This document shows, in pieces, positions 25,438 through 33,753 of a DNA stretch of 64,000 nt. The notes under the pieces are model-generated. The model was not told the origin of the DNA, ran no database searches, and was given only the letters and a program-made list of their open reading frames with translations. The position numbers and the translations under genes were made by a program. Positions within the stretch are counted from its first letter, which is position 1, and each line of letters begins with the position of its first letter. Location: contig OZ244590.1 in assembly GCA_965218205.1 (NCBI GenBank), positions 248,001 to 312,000 on the forward strand, given 5' to 3'. Origin of the DNA: CBDDCA01 sp965218205 (GTDB lineage Bacteria; Spirochaetota; Spirochaetia; WTKD01; G963693115).

Positions 25438-28400
25438 GGTGTAGAAAGCTGATGATTTCAGCGTAAGCACAACATCTTTAGTTCTCAATATATCGTCTTT
25501 TTTGGTGTAGAAAGCTGATGATTTCAGCGTAAGCACAACTGTTTCATCATTATATAAAATAACAACACGGGTGTAGAAAGCTGATGATTTCAGCGTAAGC
25601 ACAACAAAAAAGGAAACACAACAACGATGGCAGATGGTGTAGAAAGCTGATGATTTCAGCGTAAGCACAACTTGTTTAATAGGGTAAATCGTCTAGTTCT
25701 TGGTGTAGAAAGCTGATGATTTCAGCGTAAGCACAACGGGTAAATAATGTCTATTGCATTATTTTTGGGTGTAGAAAGCTGATGATTTCAGCGTAAGCAC
25801 AACCTGTAATTTCTTCTCTCGTACGAAGCGGTAGGTGTAGAAAGCTGATGATTTCAGCGTAAGCACAACTTATTTATTGGTTTGGTGTTTGTAGCGTTTG
25901 GTGTAGAAAGCTGATGATTTCAGCGTAAGCACAACTCTCGTCCAGTCCTGCAGCTCCTCTTTCAAGGTGTAGAAAGCTGATGATTTCAGCGTAAGCACAA
26001 CAGCATTGACATTACAGATTTCACAGAAGCAGGTGTAGAAAGCTGATGATTTCAGCGTAAGCACAACCAGATGTCGTTTAACATAATATTCGAATTCGGT
26101 GTAGAAAGCTGATGATTTCAGCGTAAGCACAACTAACTCACAAATACACAATAAAAAGAGAAAGGTGTAGAAAGCTGATGATTTCAGCGTAAGCACAACT
26201 ACTACCGCTTTGCCATGGAGACAACGAGGGGTGTAGAAAGCTGATGATTTCAGCGTAAGCACAACAATGTCAGCTATATAATGTTTATGATTTTTGGTGT
26301 AGAAAGCTGATGATTTCAGCGTAAGCACAACCTTCCAATTAATATTATAGATATATTTAAAGGTGTAGAAAGCTGATGATTTCAGCGTAAGCACAACAAT
26401 TTCCTCAATCAATGTCGAAAGATTTCTGGTGTAGAAAGCTGATGATTTCAGCGTAAGCACAACATCACTTGCTATTCTATTATTTTCATATTTGGTGTAG
26501 AAAGCTGATGATTTCAGCGTAAGCACAACTTTTGAAATAATATCTTTGCTGATCTGTAAGGTGTAGAAAGCTGATGATTTCAGCGTAAGCACAACTTTTA
26601 TGGTCATGGAATTGGTTAGGGTTATGGTGTAGAAAGCTGATGATTTCAGCGTAAGCACAACTAGATTTGTCTAAAGAGTAAGTATCTGCTAGTGTAGAAA
26701 GCTGATGATTTCAGCGTAAGCACAACATTGAGAATGTGAAAGCAAAAATGCCTGCGGGTGTAGAAAGCTGATGATTTCAGCGTAAGCACAACTTTTACTG
26801 TATGAACTGTGCTGTTTGTTTGGTGTAGAAAGCTGATGATTTCAGCGTAAGCACAACTGCAGGCATAACCTGCAATTAAAAAGCACCGGTGTAGAAAGCT
26901 GATGATTTCAGCGTAAGCACAACACCCCTGAAATACGGGGAAGCTGCAAAACAGGTGTAGAAAGCTGATGATTTCAGCGTAAGCACAACTCTAGTAATGT
27001 AAAATGAACACCAAAACAGGGTGTAGAAAGCTGATGATTTCAGCGTAAGCACAACTTTGACATTTGAGGGATACCTTTCCCGTTGGGTGTAGAAAGCTGA
27101 TGATTTCAGCGTAAGCACAACTTTGACATTTAATGCATTAAAATAATGAGCGGTGTAGAAAGCTGATGATTTCAGCGTAAGCACAACCTTCCCTGCAACA
27201 TATCTCCCGTCTCGCTTGGTGTAGAAAGCTGATGATTTCAGCGTAAGCACAACATATCGTTTTGCAGCATCGCTGTCGTATTTGGTGTAGAAAGCTGATG
27301 ATTTCAGCGTAAGCACAACCACTAATTTCGTGCGTTGAAGTTAATACTGGTGTAGAAAGCTGATGATTTCAGCGTAAGCACAACAATTAGCAAATGGATT
27401 ATATTTTAGTGTTAGGTGTAGAAAGCTGATGATTTCAGCGTAAGCACAACAAACATAAAAAAAAGGATGGTACGCAGTTAGGTGTAGAAAGCTGATGATT
27501 TCAGCGTAAGCACAACATTTTTAGTATCTATAGGAATATTGTTAATGGTGTAGAAAGCTGATGATTTCAGCGTAAGCACAACTTACAACATCGTGCATCA
27601 ATATAGGCAATCGGTGTAGAAAGCTGATGATTTCAGCGTAAGCACAACATGGTATTATCTCTGTATGTTCTTTCATACGGTGTAGAAAGCTGATGATTTC
27701 AGCGTAAGCACAACAAATAAATACAACTCCATTAGAATGGATAAGGTGTAGAAAGCTGATGATTTCAGCGTAAGCACAACTGAAATTATGAACTGCTACT
27801 TTTTGATAGCGGTGTAGAAAGCTGATGATTTCAGCGTAAGCACAACATCACTATATATGGAAATTCCACCATTATTGGTGTAGAAAGCTGATGATTTCAG
27901 CGTAAGCACAACAGCATCTGAAGGTAACATAGCATCTGTTAAGGTGTAGAAAGCTGATGATTTCAGCGTAAGCACAACTATGAAAAGAATTAAAAAGATT
28001 TATTTTTTGGTGTAGAAAGCTGATGATTTCAGCGTAAGCACAACAAGTAGAAAAATTATATAGTAATAATATTAGGTGTAGAAAGCTGATGATTTCAGCG
28101 TAAGCACAACTAATTCTTTATTCATATAATAATCCTTCACGGTGTAGAAAGCTGATGATTTCAGCGTAAGCACAACATTCTAATCTTTTCCATATCTTCA
28201 AATTTGGGTGTAGAAAGCTGATGATTTCAGCGTAAGCACAACACAAGAATCAATATTTTTTCCATATTCCGTGGTGTAGAAAGCTGATGATTTCAGCGTA
28301 AGCACAACTCGGTAGTTTGCCAACATTCAGAACATTCAGGTGTAGAAAGCTGATGATTTCAGCGTAAGCACAACTTATCGTTTGTAGGCTTAAAATCACT

Positions 28401-29232
28401 ATCCGGTGTAGAAAGCTGATGATTTCAGCGTAAGCACAACTCTGATGCTGATGACAGTGGCAAAGAAGATGGTGTAGAAAGCTGATGATTTCAGCGTAAG
28501 CACAACTCTTTTATGAATTTAAGTAATTTTTTATAAGGTGTAGAAAGCTGATGATTTCAGCGTAAGCACAACAAAAGCTGATTTCAACTCATTGAAAACA
28601 TTGGTGTAGAAAGCTGATGATTTCAGCGTAAGCACAACTGACCCCTAATACAAGCATTCCACAATGCTGGTGTAGAAAGCTGATGATTTCAGCGTAAGCA
28701 CAACCTCGCGCTTACAAAACTAACAACTTGTGCTGGTGTAGAAAGCTGATGATTTCAGCGTAAGCACAACCGTTTTCAATTGCGGTGAGTTGTGCTTGCT
28801 GGTGTAGAAAGCTGATGATTTCAGCGTAAGCACAACCTCGCGCTTACAAAACTAACAACTTGTGCTGGTGTAGAAAGCTGATGATTTCAGCGTAAGCACA
28901 ACAGAAATAGTTATCAAGAAAAAACTATTAATGGTGTAGAAAGCTGATGATTTCAGCGTAAGCACAACACTTGAATAGTAGCGGTACCACTGGTAATCGG
29001 TGTAGAAAGCTGATGATTTCAGCGTAAGCACAACTAGAAGGATACGCACCTATAAAGAGTTCTCGGTGTAGAAAGCTGATGATTTCAGCGTAAGCACAAC
29101 TCTAAATTCATTAAAAATAATATATGAAATGGTGTAGAAAGCTGATGATTTCAGCGTAAGCACAACTGAGATTTCGTGTTCTACAAGGTCACCTTTGGTG
29201 TAGAAAGCTGATGATTTCAGCGTAAGCACAAT
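25438..29232 (+). CRISPR. CRISPR array, 58 repeats of 36 bp and 57 spacers
   Basis: The repeat begins GGTGTAGAAAGCTGATGATT and ends TCAGCGTAAGCACAAC. All copies appear identical except repeat 20 (first base A, 26691) and repeat 58 (last base T, 29232). Spacers are 30 nt, except three of 29 nt (before repeats 20, 22 and 30). The repeat has a central GCTGA-TGATT-TCAGC hairpin and an ACAAC 3' end, as I recall for type VI-B repeats, whose crRNAs are spacer then repeat. It has stop codons in all three plus frames. Spacers at 28705-28734 and 28837-28866 are identical. Confidence 0.98.
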
Positions 29233-29298
29233 CGGCAACGCTTATGCGTTGCCGATCAGAAAGGTATAGAAAACTGGCTTTGCAGATTCCAGAATCAA
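29231..29298 (+). other. Array trailer: perfect hairpin and decayed in-phase repeat
   Basis: Right after repeat 58 an 11-bp stem (29231-29241 against 29246-29256, TTAT loop; core CGGCAACGC/GCGTTGCCG) occupies the place of a 30-nt spacer. At 29263, exactly 66 bp after the previous repeat, GGTATAGAAAACTG matches 12 of the first 14 repeat bases, then diverges into CTGGCTTTGCAGATTCCAG. This is the worn trailing end of the array. The hairpin may also end transcription, although no T run follows. Confidence 0.65.
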
Positions 29299-29364
29299 GC
29301 ATGACATACAAGGCTTTCACAAAAAAGAACTTACATAATGGCTATATTGCTATACTACTATTAG

Positions 29365-30567
29365 ATGAGTAAACAAGACAAAAAATCAGCATCTACTATG
29401 TCAAATAAAAAAACTCCCTCCTTACGCTTCAAGCAGGACGATGGCTCTGATTTTCCCGATTGGCAAGAGAAACGATTGGGAGAAGTAGGTGAAATTGTTA
29501 CAGGAAATACTCCCTCTATGTCAGAGAGTAATTATTATGATAATGGTACATATAACTGGGCAACAGCAAAAGATTTCAAAGAGAAGTATATTAAAGATAC
29601 ACATGTAAAGTTATCATGGGCAGGAAAAAATAAAGCACGTATTTTACCAAAAGGAAGTATACTTGTTACTTGTATTGCCTCTATTGGTTTAAATGGTATT
29701 TTATTGGAAGATTCAGCATTTAATCAGCAAATTAATGGGATAAAACCATATTCTAATTATGATGGAGAGTTTATTTATTATGTAATTGAAAGGAATGTAA
29801 AAAAATTACAAAGATTAGCAGGAACAACTGCTGTTCCAATGATAAATAAAAATGATTTTTCTCATTTTTGTTTTGCTTTTCCTTCCCTGCCTGAACAACA
29901 AAAGATAGCATCTTTTTTGGAGAGTGTAGACACAAAGATACAGCTCCTTGAAAGAAAAGTAACACTGTTGCAGTCGTACAAAAAAGGCATTATGCAAAAA
30001 CTCTTTTCACAGGAGCTACGCTTTAAGGACGAGCAAGGACACGAGTACCCCGATTGGCAAGAGAGACGATTGGGAGAATTATGTAAAATAGCTAAAAGTG
30101 GAGGGACACCGAAATCCACAAATAGTGAATATTATGATGGAAATATACCTTTTTTAGCAATAAGTGATATGACCTCACAAGGAAAATATTTAACATATAC
30201 CAGTAAGAATATATCTCAAAAAGGTATGGATAATTCTGCATCTTGGTTAGTTCCAGTGAATACCATTATTTATTCTATGTATGCGTCAGTTGGTTTTGTA
30301 TCAATCAATAAAATACCAATAGCAACTTCTCAAGCAGTAATAAATCTTATATTAAGAGATACTATTGATATAGAATATATGTATTATTACTTATTAAATT
30401 TACGTTATAGACAATATATTCGTAAACTCACTCAAACAGGTACACAGAGTAATCTTGATGCTCAAATAGTGAAGTCTTTGAAAATATTACTCCCCACCCT
30501 CCCCGAACAACAAAATTTGCAATTTTCACTTGACTTTTTTTACAAAATTTACCATAATAGATTATAG
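29365..30567 (+). CDS. hsdS: Type I restriction specificity subunit HsdS, shortened, orphan
   Basis: 400 aa with two target-recognition domains. Each begins with a FPDWQEKRLGE or YPDWQERRLGE motif, and each ends with a LPEQQ segment. The first continues normally into the helical spacer (KIASFLESVDTKIQLLERKVTLLQSYKKGIMQKLFSQELRF, given here in brief). The second breaks off as LPEQQNLQFSLDFFYKIYHNRL, so the distal conserved helix is lost, probably by frameshift. No hsdM or hsdR is in the window. TATACT at 29351-29356 lies 8 nt before the ATG. It borders the CRISPR array and adds to the defence island. Confidence 0.85.
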   Translation: MSKQDKKSASTMSNKKTPSLRFKQDDGSDFPDWQEKRLGEVGEIVTGNTPSMSESNYYDNGTYNWATAKDFKEKYIKDTHVKLSWAGKNKARILPKGSILVTCIASIGLNGILLEDSAFNQQINGIKPYSNYDGEFIYYVIERNVKKLQRLAGTTAVPMINKNDFSHFCFAFPSLPEQQKIASFLESVDTKIQLLERKVTLLQSYKKGIMQKLFSQELRFKDEQGHEYPDWQERRLGELCKIAKSGGTPKSTNSEYYDGNIPFLAISDMTSQGKYLTYTSKNISQKGMDNSASWLVPVNTIIYSMYASVGFVSINKIPIATSQAVINLILRDTIDIEYMYYYLLNLRYRQYIRKLTQTGTQSNLDAQIVKSLKILLPTLPEQQNLQFSLDFFYKIYHNRL

Positions 30568-30642
30568 CCAGATGCGTTGTTTTAGGATGTCTGTGTAATT
30601 TATTTTAGATAGATATATCTATACAACTTTAAGTCATCACAG

Positions 30643-30669
30643 CCTATCCTATATGGATAGGTTTTTTTT
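30643..30669 (+). terminator. Rho-independent terminator
   Basis: CCTATCC-TATAT-GGATAGG followed by eight T residues, between the hsdS remnant and proS. It is a classic intrinsic terminator. Confidence 0.9.
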
Positions 30670-30761
30670 ATGAATACTTTTGTGTATATTGATGGACTTA
30701 ATGTATATCATTTCTCTTGTTCTATTTGTATGTAAATTTTTGTATAGAGTATAATAAATGT

Positions 30762-32192
30762 ATGGCAGAAACAGTAAATGTAAAAGAAGATCATTTTTCT
30801 GAGTGGTATGTAGATTTAGTTACGAAAGCTGAATTAGCGGATTATAGTCCTGTAAAAGGATGTATGGTAATACGTCCGCGTGGGTATGCGGTATGGGAAA
30901 ATATGCAGCAGGCATTAGATGTACGATTAAAAAAAACAGGGCATAAAAATGCTTATTTTCCATTACTGATACCACAGAGTTTTATCTCTAAGGAAAAAGA
31001 ACATGTTGAAGGATTTTCTCCTGAGTTAGCAGTAGTGACACATGGAGGGGGAGAGGCACTGGAACAACCGCTTGTGCTTCGTCCTACTTCTGAAACTATT
31101 ATCTGGAGCATGTACAAAAAATGGATACAATCGTATCGTGATTTACCTTTGCTTATCAATCAATGGGCAAATGTTATTCGTTGGGAAAAACGTACTCGTC
31201 TTTTTTTGCGTACTACCGAATTTTTATGGCAAGAAGGTCATACTGCTCATCAAACACAACAAGAAGCAGAAGAGGAAACGCTCACTATACTGGAAATTTA
31301 TAAAGATTTTGCAAAGAATGAACTGGCATTGCCAGTGATTGATGGAGTGAAAACTGAAAAAGAAAAGTTTGCTGGAGCTGTTGCTACCTATGCTATTGAA
31401 ACATTATTGCAGGATGGAAAATCATTGCAAGCAGGTACTTCTCATTTTTTAGGGCAAAATTTTGCGAAAGCGTTTGATGTGCAATTTCAAAATGAACATT
31501 TAGAGCTAGAATATGTATGGGCAACATCGTGGGGAGTTTCTACTCGTCTTATTGGAGCTATTATTATGACACATTCTGATAAAAAAGGGCTTATTCTCCC
31601 TCCTCGTATTGCTCCTGATGAGGTGGTTATTGTACCTATTTATAAAAGCGATTCTAAAAGCATGGTGATACAGGAAGCAACAAAGCTCAAAGATATGTTA
31701 TCTGGTCGTTTTAGGGTAGAGTTAGATAGAAATTATGAGCAGAAACCTGGGTGGAAATTTGCTGAATGGGAATTGCGTGGTGTTCCTATACGTATTGAAT
31801 TAGGTCCTCGTGATATAGAAAATAAAGTACTTACGCTTGTAGCAAGAGATACAGGAGAAAAAATACAAGTGCCTGTCGCCTCAGCAGAAAAAGAAATAGA
31901 GTCTCTGCTGCATACTATTCAAAAAAGACTGTATCAATGTGCATTACAATTTAAGGAACAGCATACTCATACTATCACAGACTTTGATGAAATGAAACAA
32001 CAGTTACAGCAAGAGATTTCGGGGTATATCATAGCTCCTTGGGACGGTTTGCAAGAGACAGAAACGGCAATAAAAAATGAAACGAAAAGCACTATTCGAA
32101 TTGTGTTGCCACAAAAACCGCCTGCAGGAAGTACTTGTATATTTAGTAGAAAAGAAGCAAAACATATGGTAGTGTATGCAAAAGCGTATTAG
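30762..32192 (+). CDS. proS: Prolyl-tRNA synthetase, archaeal/eukaryal type
   Basis: 476 aa class II synthetase charging tRNA-Pro. Signatures are KGCMVIRPRGYAVWENMQ, LVLRPTSETIIWSMYKKWIQSYRDLPLLINQWANVIRWEKRTRLFLRTTEFLWQEGHTAH (given in order) and ATSWGVSTRLIGAIIMTHSD. The C-terminal zinc-binding-like extension ends in Tyr (KAY), as in the ProS type found in archaea, eukaryotes and Borrelia/Treponema. I chose ATG 30762 rather than the upstream in-frame start because TATAAT (30750-30755) lies 6 nt before it and homology begins there. Confidence 0.95.
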   Translation: MAETVNVKEDHFSEWYVDLVTKAELADYSPVKGCMVIRPRGYAVWENMQQALDVRLKKTGHKNAYFPLLIPQSFISKEKEHVEGFSPELAVVTHGGGEALEQPLVLRPTSETIIWSMYKKWIQSYRDLPLLINQWANVIRWEKRTRLFLRTTEFLWQEGHTAHQTQQEAEEETLTILEIYKDFAKNELALPVIDGVKTEKEKFAGAVATYAIETLLQDGKSLQAGTSHFLGQNFAKAFDVQFQNEHLELEYVWATSWGVSTRLIGAIIMTHSDKKGLILPPRIAPDEVVIVPIYKSDSKSMVIQEATKLKDMLSGRFRVELDRNYEQKPGWKFAEWELRGVPIRIELGPRDIENKVLTLVARDTGEKIQVPVASAEKEIESLLHTIQKRLYQCALQFKEQHTHTITDFDEMKQQLQQEISGYIIAPWDGLQETETAIKNETKSTIRIVLPQKPPAGSTCIFSRKEAKHMVVYAKAY

Positions 32193-32198
32193 TTATAA

Positions 32199-32312
32199 TG
32201 GCACATCCTTATCGTATGCATGATCATGGACATTCTCATAGCGATGAAGCATACAGAGGTATGTATTTTATTGAGTCCACATTGCTGCTCCTATGGCACT
32301 ATGTTCTGTAGA
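32199..32312 (+). CDS. Small His-rich ORF, doubtful
   Basis: 37 codons beginning MAHPYRMHDHGHSHSDEA and preceded by TTATAATGG, where the ATG sits on the -10 box. The His-rich start recalls metal-transporter N-termini, so this may be the remnant of a cation transporter gene cut off by the converging kinase gene, which it overlaps by 45 bp. It could also be chance. No other support is seen. Confidence 0.2.
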
Positions 32313-33677
32313 TGCTAGCAAACATAATTGTAAGGGAGAGAATGCTTTTTTGAGCTGCTGTTGGAGTAAAGGAATAGTAGTACTTTTGCCAGTGAGAAGC
32401 AGTTTGTGTTTATTATTTTGAATAGAGGGAGGTACTTTGTTCCAAAATACAAGTAATTCATCTGTTATTCCTTGCATCATTGCCTTACTCATTGTATGTA
32501 TATTAAAATTGTCAGGAGAAATATCAGTAATGGTAGCACGAGCCTTAGGGGTATTTCTTGTGCCATAAAAATGGGGAGTAACTTTGAGGGCATCCTTTGT
32601 TTTTTGATATTCTTTTTCTTTTGTATTATGGCTAAGTGATGAAAGAAATGTATAGACTGTTTTTTGTATATTTTCTATTGTATCGGTACTATCTTGAATA
32701 GTATGTATAGCATGTGCAATAAAATAAGTCCAAATATCTAATGTTTTTCCTCCGCAGAGACTACTAGCAACATAGAGTATTGTATCTTGTATGAAAGGAC
32801 GCATCTCCCATGTATGTGTACCAGAAAAGAGAGGCATGCTACTATCAATAAAGGATAATTGTGCAGAAGTACCAATGTTAATCAGTATCGCCTCTGTATT
32901 TGTTCCTATGCTTCCTAATACTCCAGCTTGATTATCTCCAAGTGCAGGATACACAGTAATATTTTTGTATGCTCCCACTGGTATAGGATCATTACATATG
33001 CTTGGAATGATGGCAGTGTCTATGCCTAATGTATGTAACGCATGTTGATTAAAATTTTGTGTTTCAATATCAAAAAATCCCCATGCATGTGCATTACTTG
33101 TATGTATTAAAAATGGAAGTGAGCTATGATTTGTATTAGGGTTTATGCTAGGGTTTGTACTAGCAAGAGTATAAGTGTGTAAATGCGATGTTACTAATTT
33201 TGCAGCAACAAAGCTCCCTATATCCAGTATACATGCGGTATTGGAAGGTACTAATTTTTTTTGTATGTTATAAAAATGCGTAAGCAATCCATATCCTGTT
33301 GGTACTTGAAAGCCAGTATGGATATGCACATACTCAGAGAAAGAGTAGTCTTGATTATATGCTTCATCTCCTCGTTTGTCTTGCCATGTATACAATGGGC
33401 TGAGTGCATTGAGTGTTGTATCAACATATACTATACCGTGCATCTGATTAGATATTCCTATGCCATGTAATGTACTGACGTCAACGCTTTGTAGTACTGT
33501 ATCAATGAGTGTTTGTGCTATAAGAAATATAGAAAAAGGATCTTGTAATGCTTCAAAATGCTTTCCTTTTATTGCGCTGTTATTGTTAACACTTTTTGTA
33601 GCAATAATAGTGCTGTCTTCGTCTATAAGCACAACGGAGAGATTGCTAGTGCCAATATCAAGCCCTATACTATACAT
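32268..33677 (-). CDS. FGGY-family carbohydrate kinase (sedoheptulokinase-like)
   Basis: 469 aa sugar kinase of the FGGY/actin-ATPase fold. It has GLDIGTSNLSVVLID at the N-terminus (phosphate loop 1), ISNQMHGIVYVD, YTWQDKRG, the metal/nucleotide motif ALGDNQAGVLGS, and INIGTSAQLSF. The NQMHG and GDNQAG forms fit the sedoheptulose kinase or xylulokinase branches better than glycerol kinase. The terminal FGGY signature itself is weak. It is convergent with proS. Substrate is not certain. Confidence 0.78.
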   Translation of the reverse strand: MYSIGLDIGTSNLSVVLIDEDSTIIATKSVNNNSAIKGKHFEALQDPFSIFLIAQTLIDTVLQSVDVSTLHGIGISNQMHGIVYVDTTLNALSPLYTWQDKRGDEAYNQDYSFSEYVHIHTGFQVPTGYGLLTHFYNIQKKLVPSNTACILDIGSFVAAKLVTSHLHTYTLASTNPSINPNTNHSSLPFLIHTSNAHAWGFFDIETQNFNQHALHTLGIDTAIIPSICNDPIPVGAYKNITVYPALGDNQAGVLGSIGTNTEAILINIGTSAQLSFIDSSMPLFSGTHTWEMRPFIQDTILYVASSLCGGKTLDIWTYFIAHAIHTIQDSTDTIENIQKTVYTFLSSLSHNTKEKEYQKTKDALKVTPHFYGTRNTPKARATITDISPDNFNIHTMSKAMMQGITDELLVFWNKVPPSIQNNKHKLLLTGKSTTIPLLQQQLKKAFSPLQLCLLASTEHSAIGAAMWTQ

Positions 33678-33753
33678 AATGTGTTACCTTTAAGCTATGT
33701 GTAGCTAAGTAGTATTTGTGTATAGTATATAATTTCTAACAGTATATGTACCT

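Noticed and set aside
25474..29196. Self-targeting spacers against this window
   Set aside because: By eye I found no spacer with a full match to genes in the window on either strand. A proper search against the whole genome was not possible here.
25387..29238. Long minus-strand ORFs reading VVLTLKSSAFYT repeatedly
   Set aside because: They come from the CRISPR repeat, which happens to be open in one minus frame and has stops in all plus frames. The period of 66 bp (22 codons) keeps the frame through 30-nt spacers. They are not a repeat protein.
18500..30567. Methyltransferase or HsdS as type VI accessory proteins
   Set aside because: They have clear restriction-modification motifs and no membrane helices like Csx27/Csx28. 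I treat them as neighbours in a defence island.
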